Source: Phoronis australis
Taxonomy: Eukaryota > Phoronida > Phoronidae
DNA: 64,000 nt
Assembly: GCA_002633005.1 (NCBI GenBank)
Contig: NMRA01000329.1
Span: forward strand, 258,285-322,284
Direction of reading: 5' to 3'
Both the position numbers and the translations under genes were made by a program. The notes below the pieces were generated by a model. The model was given only the letters and a program-made list of their open reading frames with translations. It searched no databases and was not told the DNA's origin. The first letter of the stretch is position 1. Each line of letters opens with the position of its first letter. This document shows positions 1 to 12,413 of this stretch, one piece after another.

Positions 1-2
1 AA

Positions 3-241
3 ACTTCTGCTAAGCTTACCATTAGTGTTAGGTACACCGTTCAAAATACATGCTGGCCCGTTGGTCCTACATGTATGTGGACGTGGTCTCATATTCAAGA
101 AATTGGCCCGGCAGGCCAGTACATTTATTTGCTGAAGCTCGAACACCGGTTAGGAACGGAATTTATTTCAAGGATTGAGATTAGGACTGGGTTCTCGAAG
201 AGGTACAAAGGTATGAAAGCACTGTACGAAGTCCGTGGTTA
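3..241 (+). CDS. possible 3'-terminal coding exon of an unrecognised gene (partial)
   Basis: The third frame is open from the left window edge to a TAA at 239-241, 79 codons without a stop in AT-rich DNA. The peptide is mixed and globular-looking. It carries a Trp/Cys-rich N-terminal part, then a stretch rich in Tyr, Leu and charged residues, and ends in LYEVRG. I do not recognise the family. A splice acceptor may lie at the AG at 13-14, but the window start hides the upstream tract. An ATTAAA poly(A)-like hexamer occurs at 532-537. It could be the end of a gene lying to the left or a piece of a transposon ORF; no membrane segment or known motif was seen. Confidence 0.3.
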
Positions 242-1195
242 AATACATTTCTCAAAACCAAAGTAATGGTAAATTTAAATTGTTTTTGAAAATTATATAT
301 ATCTTGAATTTGGATCTTAAGACCTCTGAAATGTAGTTTTAATCCAAGTTAGATTTTAGTGGCATTAATTTTGTGTCAGATTTTCATTTGCTCACTTTTT
401 ACCCATGTTCCAACGTACTGTTGTAAAGTACCTTGATATAGCCCTAATGCAAAGCTGTGTAAACATAGTCTTACACTGGTGATGTCAGTAAACAAAACTG
501 GTCAAACAAAATCTGACACGAAATTAATGTGATTAAAAACTACACTCTTCGCGGAGTAAATTCCGATGCCAAACAATGCCATTCTACCATTACTAGTACT
601 CTGCTACTAAATCTGTGGAGTGATGTTATGCGGCAGCTTTCAGTTTCAGCGCTATGAAATAGAGCGTCCCCTATTGGCCACTTTCTTTTTTTGCCAACTG
701 TTCTTCTTCCAATCCCTTTTATACACGACACAACAAATTATCGGCACAGTTATATTTTATCATAAGTTTTAGTATTCTTATACTTAGCGAACTGGATGCC
801 TGAGCAAATTTTGCTTCTGCGAAGCTGTCATCATCTCTCCAAAGATGATGTGCAGCAAATGGTCTGTACTGTCACGAGTGTACCCTACTTTCACATTGAC
901 TACAAAAGTCGGAGAATTATACAATGAAATGCCATTTATTAGATTGTTTTCCATCTAAACAGCTGTAACAGGCACGATCAGTTGACTCCCACATTTTGCA
1001 TGCACCCCCACCAGTCTTTAAATCTACATGTTGATATAAATTTAACAATGTGACGACTAACAGATATACAGGCACAGCGAAATTTCTAGGACTAAGGTAT
1101 CTGGCTAGCCGTATGAAGACTAACAACAAAATACAACGACAACTGCTGCGACTGTTACTGAACATAGACTTCGAAATTATTTTCGTGCACAATTC
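242..1195. other. non-coding stretch, nothing recognised
   Basis: AT-rich sequence with only short chance ORFs on the minus strand. No conserved motif, tRNA or obvious repeat was recognised. If 3-241 is a terminal exon, the first few hundred bases would be its 3' UTR. Confidence 0.3.
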
Positions 1196-1198
1196 TCG

Positions 1199-2226
1199 GA
1201 CTGGTCGGTAATAGCGGTCCCTGATTTAGTGAACCAGTTTCATCCCCTGAATAATGGGCCCGTTATTCAGTGATTGCCTGGCTCTCTAAATCAGGGACAG
1301 CTATATCCGTAGGCAATGACCATCGCCTCTGTTGGCCCGAAGCAGAGGCTATAGGCGCTCTGTACGCCGGAAGCTTTTCGGCGAATTATGCCTCGCACCG
1401 ACTAAACCATCAAAGTCACGTTGTTATAAATACCTTTTGCACATAGAGGAACACCTGAGGAGGTTGTCGATGTGTTTAATTCCTTCCAACTCGAACAAAT
1501 ACTCCCATTATCAAACATTTTATTCGAGCAGTCCCTATTTCAGTTCCCAAAATCGTGAACTCACCATTTTTATACTGCGCACGCTCGCTGGGAGATGTGA
1601 ATTCATCACCTCAATCTTTAAATAGGCCAAAGGTGAGCCATTGCGGTCTTGTCAGTCAAATGTTCGTTTCCAAAATGCCACCACTTATACTTGTCTTTAA
1701 TTGGCGTTACTTGAAACTGATTGTATTTCAATGAATTATTGTTTGTATTTGATAAAAATAAATGCTGTTGATATGACATTTAATACTGTTTGTGCACATA
1801 TTTGACATTTTAATGTTTAACAACACGGCAAATGCACGGCTGGTTCCCGGCAGCACGTACGCGAAGGGCGGGAACTTTAGCTTTCAAAGTTCGCCGGTAG
1901 GTCCGCAACTTCTGACCTTCGGCCTGGTTAAAAAAATGAAAAAGTTGATTTTACGATTTTGGGAACTGAAATAGGGACTGCTCGAAGAAAAAGTTTCATA
2001 ACGGGAGTATTTGTTCGAGTTGGAAGGAATTAAACACATCGACAACCTCCTAAGGTGTTCCTCTATGCGCAAAAGGTATTTATAACAACGTGACTTTGAT
2101 GGTTTAGTGACTTTAGTCGGTGCGAGGCATAATTCGCCGAAAAGCTTCCGGCGTACAGAGCGCCTATAGCCTCTGCATCGGACCAACAGAACAGAGGCGA
2201 TGGTCATTGCCTACTATACCCGACCA
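1199..2226. mobile_element. long-inverted-repeat (foldback) element, family A
   Basis: About 1312-1560 is the reverse complement of about 2213-1962. Both arms contain the segment running from GCAGAGGCTATAGG through AAGCTTTTCGGCGAATTATG to the ACTCCC-rich inner end. The outer ends (ACTGGTCGG at about 1200, CCGACCAGT at about 2220) also pair, apart from the roughly 100-bp MITE inserted in the left arm. The right arm carries a short extra internal duplication (AAAGTCACTAAACC versus AAACC). The central spacer of about 400 bp holds no credible gene. A related element lies at about 33895-34440 and a shorter one at 43452-43615. Open reading frames in the arms are shadows of the repeat. Confidence 0.65.
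1206..1311. mobile_element. small palindromic MITE, nested in the foldback element
   Basis: A nested palindrome. GTCCCTGATTTAG at 1217-1229 pairs perfectly with 1286-1298. Inside it, CTGAATAA (1247-1254) pairs with TTATTCAG (1263-1270) around the core TGGGCCCG. Related copies lie at 33518-33667 and, as a fragment, at 61441-61545. It has no coding capacity. It interrupts the outer end of the left arm of the larger inverted repeat. Confidence 0.6.
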
Positions 2227-5200
2227 GTGCCCAATTCTCTGCCATTAGTCACAAAAAAGCCTGTAGTTTGCTCGCAACAACTGCATATGCCATTTGACAT
2301 TGACATCATTCGGGAAAAGATGACAACAGCTTTGTCAAAAGAAATGTTTGCTCAGAAATTGGGTTTGCTGGTGTTACTGTTAAAATACAAAACCAATTAC
2401 AATCAATTGCAGCTCAGACTAAACAACATCTGAGATTGCAGTGACTTCAACAACCTTGTGAAGTTGTGTAGAATCAGAAAAATGGCCAATACGGCAATAG
2501 CAGACACTCCAAGGGGAAGGGCAAGGGCAAGATCGCCTAACGCCGGTACATAAGAATCATAAGAATGGCATTTTTAGCACCAGTTGCTTAGTTACTAATT
2601 CAGTTTAGAGTGCAGTTTTTAATGATGTTAAATCCGTGTTAGATTTATCTGGTAAGTTTTTAAACCATCGGTGCAAAGCTGCTGATAGACCTTTGCAGTG
2701 CACCAAGGCCCCAACTCCAACGGCGTTTGTTATAAACACGGTGTAAGACAAACATGGCTATGCCTGGGTCTGCCAGTGTCTCAAGTCAAACGCCGTCAAT
2801 GTCTCCTAAACGGCGAAATCAATGGCAACCCGAATACGCCTACGGTCAGCAACCATAAATGTATATTTTTGTCCATGCAATTAGTGAATTGCGCTCCTTC
2901 GAAGCCAATATTAACTCGCACCTGTTATCAGGTCAATAAACACGGCATATTCATTGTGTTCAGGGGAGTTTGACCTACTTTCACGTTTAAAGAATTGTCT
3001 CCCCTAGCTAATGTCAAACACCGAACTGGCAGATACCAATTCACATCTTATGAATACTGAACAAGCGACAACAAAAATACAAAATTGCAAATAAAAACCA
3101 ACCAACCTTTATGATAAGCAAAACTTATTATGGAAGACAGATTGAACAACGATTCCAACGAAACACCGATAAAATTGGACGAAGAGCATCAGTTTATCAG
3201 CCTTTCTGCTCTGAACAGAACCGCCAGAGAATCCAACATGGACGCTAAAAACAACCCAAGTACATTTTTTAAATCCACACCTTAAGGTACGAGAATTTAA
3301 ATTTTCTGGTTCTGCTTTCACATTTAAAAGCAAAAAAATATAACATAATAAATACGTAGCTATAGCTGAAAAAAGGGGCTGTTATGGCGTATACAAAATG
3401 TATTTTGGCCATTTTTCCATCTCTAAAACACGACGAAAAATAATCAGAACAGCGTAACTACTGTGTTTCATCACATAAGTATATTAACAAATAATTCTTT
3501 CAGGCTCTTTTGTTTTGAAAGAATTTATTCAAACAAAGCATGCAAAATATATGCTTCGAATGGTGATGACGTTTCTGGTCACGTGATAAACAGCTGACAA
3601 ACCCAAACAGACCAAAGGGAAGAAACAAAATTCTTATCTTCAACGGATAAATTTGAAGAGTTGTGAGACGCTAACGCAGAATCTACCAGTGCATATGACA
3701 TTAACAGTTGCATAGATGTTTCCTACGTGAGTTTTACTGTTGAACGTTCGTCGCGTTTGAGACTATCAAAGAATATTTTTCGCTTCAGGGCAGTTCTGCA
3801 TTGGTTTGACTCACTTTGACTGTCGATTAAAATCCAGGTCACAGCTGACACTATCACCAGACATTAAAATTGATCATCGTAGCGTTGCCATTGGATGTGA
3901 AGTTTCGGAAAATCCCCCAGTTTCAGGTAATGCTATTCTTCCGCATCACTTTCACTTTTTTTGCAAACATCGTGCTTACGCAAACATTTGGATAACTGCC
4001 AGGCTTAGTTTAGTAGTTGGGATTTCCAGCATCAAATAGCCTTTTCTGCCTTCGGCTAGGGTGTTAGTAAACAGGAATTAGCGCTGCATGTGACTGACTT
4101 GTTGTAATTGTGATTCACTGGTTGTCGATCAGATCTGGGTTTTCCAGCACTTTTTTGTGATATGAGTAAATTTATACAACGATGATCTGAGTTTTCTTCA
4201 AATGTTGGACTGGCCAGCCAGCTAGGTGTATCGTGTATGTGGACTACTAACATCGAAATTCACACAGGTTTGTAGCAAAACCAGGTGGAGTCGACGTGTT
4301 TATTTACACACAGGTTTCATGTTTAAGTGACATGGTGCATTAAGTTTACACTTATCAGGATATTCTCAGGTCTCATATGTTAATTTTGGTTGTAAAATGC
4401 AACCAGGGATCAGATTCTTAGTAGGTTAGGATACCGTGCCGTGGACTACAACAAAGTTTATTGCTTTTTGCGTGCTTGCCCGGGTGAATTTGAATGACCA
4501 TTGCACCTATAGTTTTGTTCACTATATTCTTAAATGCATGGTGAAATCAAAGAAACCTATTTTTTTCTGTTTTTCGTCGAAAACGTCAATGTTACCAATT
4601 AAAGATAACCAATTTAAAAACCACTATTGGCATTGTGATTATTTGTTCTAAATTAGTGTGTTCAATGTTCAAAACAATACTTCAAATTTCTGTCACCTTC
4701 TCTCTGTAGGGAATTTGAGTTTCTAAATATCATTTTCATTTTTGGTATAATGGTCATTAAGTCTAACCGTATCGTGAAATTAGAATTGCTAATGTTTTGT
4801 CTGCAGCAATGTTTCGTTTTGATTGCATAATGCTGAGGGCTGATGATTGTTACAATTAGACCGGAGTTTGGTGAATAGGGCAATTGGAATTGAAATCATG
4901 CACTCCAAGTGACGTGTATGTCATACATCGAAACAAGTCATGATCTTTAGCATTCTCTCTTAGTAACCCCATAAAACTGAATCGGTATCGGCTGAAAAGT
5001 CTGAAAATAATGAACGATCAACTATCAATGACTCCAACATCTCTATGTGAAAAATTTAAAATTTCTTGTTTCAATTCTAATCAAAAATAGATTAAAAAAA
5101 ACAAATGTTCCTTAATGTTAAGTAATTTTTCGTTTTTCTATCCACACTCAGTGAACCCCCACTCTCAAATTTTACCAGCACGGTATTTAACATAAATTTA

Positions 5201-8200
5201 TTACTAAAGGTATGAGCTAACTATAGACAAAAAATTTAACCATAAACACTGAAAATGTTCCCTTGGTCTCCCCTTCGCAGCTTAGCTGATCATTGCAACT
5301 GACAGTGTTCCCCCAGGAAGAACATTATTTTCAATGAAAACATTTCAATTGTTGTCACTCTGTAAAACATCTCCCTTGTAACCACATTTTCGTTAGCACT
5401 CGGTTGTCCTATTAAGGCCATTTCGTTCTACCCTCGATGCGTTGATGTTATTGGGAGTTGCATTCACTATGAGCTGTAAACTTCGAACCTGGATTGAAGT
5501 TAACTGTGCAGTATGTAACAGGAGAGTGTCGATGCTGCGGTGCGGTATGAACAGCCAACTTTGATCTCATCTAAGTTATCACCGCAATGGCAACCAGTGT
5601 TATCGTCAACAATTTAAAAGGCGGTGTCGTTGCTAATAGTTGCTTATATTTTGCTCAAATAATCACCAGTCGAATTAATGTTCTCAAATTGTCACATTAA
5701 AATAATCTTAGTGTGCACGGGATGCATCAGCGCTTGTGATTACGTATTTCGATGATGACAGCATCACCTACCGTTTACTTTGATGCCGTTAACTACTGAG
5801 GCAGGCGAAGTGGGTATGAATGATTCAATTAACTTCGCAGTTTACATCGACATTCCACTCTTAGGACAATTAAGTAGTAATTGAAGGCTTGGTCCTGCCT
5901 AGGTTGGTTCTGACTACACACTGTCAGATTTAACAGATAGCAAACAAGTAAGCTCATTGGTCCATTCTGTATTATATGTAAGGCATGTTAATTCATTTTA
6001 TTAAAAAAACAATGGGACTCTCCTGGTAACATGAACAAAATCGTGACTTTAAAAAATGTGGCTGACTTGAAGGTGTGAGTTTAAATACACCCTGCTGCCT
6101 GTCAAGGTCGTATGAAGTGTTCCTAGTGGTTAATGGGTGGTGTACTGTCTCATCACCCTGTAGAAATTCCAATAGCACTGTCTGTTTGCTGGAAAGTTCT
6201 ACAAAGCTTGAGATGTTAGTTCTTTTGGAATCCAGTACTAGGTTTTGGAGTTCAAGCCTAGCTTTTCTCCTAGCTAACAACATGGCTAGAGAGTTGACCA
6301 TTGTCTTATTGTGCATTAAACTATGGGTAATAAGAACTAAGTACTGTTTGACTCAGCTGTGGAAGCAATTGACCCCATAAAATGCAAGCCAGATGTGCAC
6401 TCAACATTATTCTACAAAGGTTTAGGTTTGTGTTTGGAACCATTTTAAACATGTTGACTGAACCCACAAAACTGACCAATGAGATTCAAATCCAGAGGTC
6501 TGTAAATTGCTTAGAGGACAATGCTGAGTTTATATTTTTTCTGAGATTCAATCATGGGTTGTCCACCAAGTAACGCTGCAGTCATAAGGTTTTTGGATAT
6601 TTCAGAACAAAATTTCCATGCAAGCATTCATTTTCCGCTTTTGAGGACCTGAAAAGCATTGGCGTGCGGCAAGTTATGGGTCATTTATAAGTTTTATATT
6701 TGTCACTTTGAAATTTGATAATTTAAACAGAATTTTGTGTTTGCTTAATCAGTTTGTTTGTTTTTTGAAAACTGAAAACCATTTGGTAGGAATGCTTCAG
6801 ACTAATGAAAAAAACAAAGGGTGATTCACTCAAAATCGCGAAACCGCAATTTGAAAACCTGGGTTCTGCCTAGGAATTCAAAAATTTCTAAATAATTAAG
6901 CGTGTTGAATGTGAAAATGTGATATGCCCGAGTTTTGAGTGGTCTTTCCATGTGCTCAAATTAAAATTAATGTCCATATACAGTATACCCTTTTGAGATT
7001 TCACTCCAGGGACCACATATCTAGACATGAGGAATGGAAATTGTTTCTCCAGCATTCCGTGATCTGTTCTGGTTCCTCTGCCCTATAGACTGCTGGTCAT
7101 TGAACTTGCTTTACTGAAATGTTGGTCACCTTTTGAATAAGCCACAATAATAGCACTTTGTCATGGTGCTGCATTGTCCCATTCATTTTGTACATTACAG
7201 GTGTTAGGTCCACTGTTATGAAGGACCTTAGTAGTATTCACAAGTCTGAAAATTCTACTTGCTATTTTTTGATAGTCCCTCATACAAATGTAGATTATAA
7301 AGCAATTCATAATGTTCAGTCTTTTTCAGAACAGTGCATAAAGCATAGTATCAGAAAGTTTCAATTTGAATCTGATTAGCTAATTTTGAGATATGGTGTT
7401 CAAATTTGGCTGTTTTTATCTTAGGTCCTACATTATCTTAAAAATTCTCTTTTCAATGCCGTGATCATTGTCAACAGTTGGAAATGACAAAACTGGACAT
7501 CTGTATTGAAAAACACAGGCCATCACATCTGAATTTTAAGAAAGACATCCGTTTCTATGCCAAAACTAAAGGGGCAGATGTGTGCCATAACACCCAAAAA
7601 TGCACTAGACCTGTCAAACTGTACAATAAGGTCAGTGGCGTGGAAAATCACACACTTAATACATAATATATCAATTTGGTTCTCTGTCAAAAACTGGGAT
7701 ATTTTGATGATGTCGCTGGATGCGGTACAAACATTCACTGTTCAAAAAGTGAAGCAGTCCTAGTACCAAAAGTGTATTTTAAGTTAAAAGATTGGAACTG
7801 TACCTACAGTTGTTTTGTAATGGGGCAACCTGAAGACTGTTGTTAGTAATTTTAAACAATTTCTAGAATAAGATCTTACAATTATCAGAAAGTCATTAAA
7901 ATAGATGTTGAGAAAATTCTCTTTTTTGCATAATTGTTTGTAGATGACTTTATCGACATAAGGTATATTAGTTTGCATACAGTAAACATTAGAAACTAAA
8001 AATCAGAATGTTTGATTAATAGCCTGGCTATGCATTGACTGGCTGAAAATTTCTGCATGGTCAAACTTCACTTGTTTTTCATTTGTTATGGCTTAAGTTT
8101 CAAACTGAAATTGCTGAATCTGTTGGTCATTCTGCGGATGACTTGTAAAAAGTATTCTCGTAAAAAATACAGTTAATTTATGTGTAAAATGTCAATAGTA

Positions 8201-11200
8201 TGCCAACACTATTCAGGGCCCTCAATCCCTCGATATTGGGGCTGAATATCCCGCCCCTCACTTCGCCTCTCAAAAATGTTCAAAAATCACACGGAATTAC
8301 CCTTATGAAGTCAAAAATTCACCTCTAAACTATCAAAAATTCCTCTCACGGTATATATATACCATTGTCATAAAAAGCAATTCAACAAATAAACTTTTTT
8401 AATTATTAAAAGCAGTGTGAAAATTCCCCTCCTAGTAAAAACGACGCAAAAACTCATTTAAAAAGGCACAGGCACCCCTTTACTCTCAGGTGATTTAGGG
8501 TTCTGGTATTTTTATGGCAGCAGGTTCTTAAGAGTTTCAGGATCGACCAAAATGGATCTTAATAAATATTACATCCCTAACTATTTTTGTTGAGGTCAAC
8601 GACTCTCATTAACTTTGATATTACAAAGTCGTGTGTTGTTACATGTTTGTTATGTTATTGACCTATAGGACACTTTTATAGAGTATACTGAGCGAACTTA
8701 TCAGCTTGCTAAGAAAAGTACATGCAGGCTCATAAGTACTGCAGCTTGTGAAGTTGAATGTACGCACTAGTATTTTGTTTATGTTGGCCTTTTTTTTCTG
8801 TGTGACTGATTTTATCATTGTGAAGTTTCATCTGCATCTGGGACGAAGCCTCCTAGTAAAGGAAACCTCTGGTACGTAGACCTCACTCTCAAAAGCGCCA
8901 GATTACGCGAGTCTGCGTGTTTTAGCACCGTCCATTACTAGCAAAGCACATGAACCCACTCGCAAGGTCATTGAGTCTTCTAGTACGTGTATGGTCTGCT
9001 TTCCCGTTTGGCTGTAGTGTTGGAATGGGAAAGTGATTTCCAAATGGTTCCTCAAGCAACTCGGCTTATTTCAGTCAATGCTGACAGTAATTGAAAATTT
9101 ATGCTTGTGTTAGAATCAAGTTTTAAAGTTCATTTATCATCAATATAATAATTGCCCAAAATTATAGTGGAACCTTGTAGGCTATTCTGTGTTTAGAACA
9201 TAAACTGTGACTATGAGGTAGAAATATATTTTCATCCTGATTTTATCTGATGTATGTAAGTCAACCCTGCTTAATTGATGTACATTTTGATGTGTTCGAT
9301 TGTAACTTGAGGCAATGGACTCAGAGTACAGTGTTTTATACTGAAATTCATGAAACAAAACACGAAGATCAGATGATGTGAAGATATTAATCTCTAGAGA
9401 TACTGATTGGTCCATGTTTGCTATCGGTCGTTTTTGGATTTCCTATTGTTTTGGCTGTTCTAGAGATCGAATATTCATGTCAAAATAAACTTCTCAAGAT
9501 TTTTGCCAGTGCTTTAAAGTTAATGTACACAACCGGTTGTGATTGCAACATACCGGGTACATCAAAGCAATTTCTTTTCTGCTTGCTTGCTGTGGTAAAT
9601 TTAAGTGCCCTGCTGAGTGATTGATGACTGTGCAACCTGACTTGGGACATGAACATTTCTACCCACATAGTCAACAGGAAGGTGACTGTCTACAGCTGAT
9701 AATGTTGTGTTTACCTTTGACATGGGGTCATTTGGGTTTAAGTTTTGATACACATACCAGCTGTTAATAGAACTATCATATGCACTATACCAACAGAATT
9801 AGGTCCCCTGAGATAAGAGACACAGACAAGATTATGGGAAGTGTAGGTAGAGGTCATATCTTGGTGATGATACATCGTCATGTGTCCTCAAATCTTACTG
9901 GGTCAATTCTTTGGAGCTGTGTTTCACCTTAGTTGAATGTCTGACCTTTTTCAATTTGATTTTATTGGACGGGCAGCATTAAATAGCAATTTCGTCTGCT
10001 ACCTCAATACCTTATGCGATTAGTGATTGGTCAGAATGGCTAACTCCATTTCAGTTTTATAACTAAACACATATCCACAGTTGGGATCTGGATTTTTGGA
10101 ATATGTCATGCCTTGTAATTGCTAAAACTGTTCTTTTATTAACTGATCTGTATTATATAACTTGTATTCAAGACAAAACAGGTGAAATTGTTTCAATTTT
10201 AGTACACCCGTTGACCTGAGTCGAGCACTACAATTAGGTGCGTCAATGAAATTTTTATGCGTCATTTGACTTCAAAGGGCATTTTCCTAAAATTGTCTTA
10301 GGATACATGTGTAAACTGTGCATTGCAAATTGTGTTGTATTTCAATTTTAGCAGTGTGTACAATAAATGAACATTCTGTCCTGTAGTGAAAGTGAGCCAC
10401 ATACGTCACACTTAAATTTGACCACCATGCTCAAACTTTGAGCCATCATCCTTATGTTTTATTAATTTTCATGTCAGTCAAGACTGTACAATGGTCTCAA
10501 ACTATAAAATGTTGAGCCAGCACTCCGAATATTACCATTATTATCAAAATTATAGCTTGTGATCTAATTATTCACAAACATGACCAAAAATTAAGAGCAC
10601 TGCTGTCCCTTTCAGGATGTACGTAGGTGAATATTGGACAACAGTCTCTGGTTCCCACCAGATGAGGCTAATCAAGGGTGAAGACCCACTTATAGCTGTA
10701 CCCAAGATTTATTTTAAATTTTAAAAGTGTCAGCTGGCCAATTGACCAATTAAGGCTGGTCATCTGCTTGAAACTTAAATCTGAAATTTTAAGCAGTGGT
10801 TTATAAATATTCTTGTAACAGAGTTCAACACCAAACCACAAATTGCTTGTTTGCATGTTTTCTTTGCTCCTTCCACATGTGGGTACACTGAGAGTTTAAA
10901 GGGAAAAGTTGAAATATCAAAAGTGGAACTTTCAACTTCTAAATTCCTGTACTATGTGATCTAGTTGCTCATTATCTGCCATGACTGCAGTCAACTCAGG
11001 ATTGAGTCTCACATTTACTGTCTGTCAAAAATATCTTTCAGCGATTCTTAATATCTATCCATAAATGCTTCTTAAACAACGGGCCTAATCTGTCCTTGAC
11101 TTGCAAGTTATATTTTTTCACAATCTGATAGTATGGTCTTTGCTGGAATTTTGGGATTTTTATGGAGATTTTAAAGAGAATTCTCACTGCAGGATATTCT

Positions 11201-12405
11201 ATAATTTCAATTAGATAATGAGTTATATGATCAATTCTCAGCTTTTAGTGTTTATTCCTAGCATCTCTATTGCTTATTAAGTGATTCACAGTCCAAGATT
11301 TTAGAGGTCAAAGTTTACTTTATAGAGTTGTCATCTGAGTGGCACCAACTCCATGACCACTTCATATTCAGGTAGTCACCTCAAAACTCAGGGTTTTGAG
11401 GGTTTGTAACTTGTAAACGATATGCAAGACTGGGAGGTAATTGATATATATTTATATATAACTGGAATTCAGGTTATTTCACTGTAAAAAAGTGATTGAA
11501 ATGGCATTAATGCAGGTCTTTGCAGGAGTGACTGGATGTGGACTTGCTGGAGATTAGGGTGAAATATGCCAGTAAACCTGTCAAGTGAGGGTGTGTTCAG
11601 GGTCATATCGCTAGATTTTTGTGGCAGGTATTCCATTCCAATGTCCTTGATGAAGAAGACATTATTATTGCTTTTATCTGGCCTATTATGAGTTGTTACT
11701 GGTTGAGTGGTATCTTCCTACAAGCATTTGCTTGGCAATAACATCTGCCATGGTTAGAATGATTTTGGAGCACTTCCGGCATGGTGTTTTCGTGTACATG
11801 TATAGGTTGAGGTCTCTATAGTTCCCATTAATATTGACTTAAAATAGAATACATTGCGGAACCAGTTTGCATTCGTTGTAACTATAACCAATGGTGACCC
11901 CTTAGTGGCAATCACCATATATGTGTCGAAATTATCTCAGAGTTCATATCCAGGTTATCATAAGCCAACTTAAAAGTGCTGTTGATATTACTTCACTTTT
12001 AAAGGCGCGTGCATTTTTTGTAAATGCTTCTGGTGTCACTGCACATTGGTAAACACTTGTTATATTTTGGGTAATTAAGTTGCTTTTGGATATTTTTGCT
12101 TCATGTTGTGCATTTAGAATATTGGGTAGATCATGGATAGTTCTGCTGAGTAAACACTTACCGGTAATTAGCGACCTTACACATTGGGGATGGATTTCTT
12201 AGAATGTACACCTAATTGTAAAAAAAACAGTTGTAACTGAGGTGTTAAAAACCAGATGGTCGCCCTGCAAATAACAAAGTTCATGTCCAATCAACGTTTC
12301 GTCAATCATGGTTATTAATCTTACTGTGGCCAAAAACTGATTTAACTGAGGTGTTACATCATTCTAAACTCTTCTCCTCACCTGTAAACTTTGGTTTCTT
12401 TTTAG
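2227..12405. other. long non-coding stretch upstream of the MARCH-type gene
   Basis: About 10 kb of AT-rich sequence with short ORFs in all frames and no recognised protein motif. It probably contains intergenic DNA and 5' UTR exons or introns of the MARCH-type gene, because that gene's first visible coding exon starts just after a splice acceptor. One dispersed-repeat terminus (CAGGGCCCTCAATCCCTC) lies near 8214. A palindromic E-box-like CACGTG occurs near 3580. No TATA-plus-start arrangement convincing enough to call was seen. Confidence 0.3.
8213..8480. repeat. dispersed repeat, CAGGGCCCTCA-type terminus
   Basis: The sequence around 8214-8250 (CAGGGCCCTCAATCCCTC, then GGGGCTG and a run of CCCC-containing AT-rich motifs) recurs near 24414-24440 and 32293-32330. 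Each copy reads roughly CAGGGCYCTC-N-(A/G)TGCCTC followed by TTTTGG-GC. CAGGG ends are typical of hAT-type non-autonomous elements, but opposite ends and target duplications were not delimited. Confidence 0.35.
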
Positions 12406-12413
12406 GTGAAGTT

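Noticed and set aside
1332-2207. Mirror-image ORFs of about 100 codons on both strands
   Set aside because: They are the two arms of one inverted repeat read inward, not two genes.
5993-6316. 107-codon minus-strand ORF with a helical, charged look
   Set aside because: No recognised family, no splice context and an overlapping plus-strand ORF of similar length; possible relic but not supportable as a gene.
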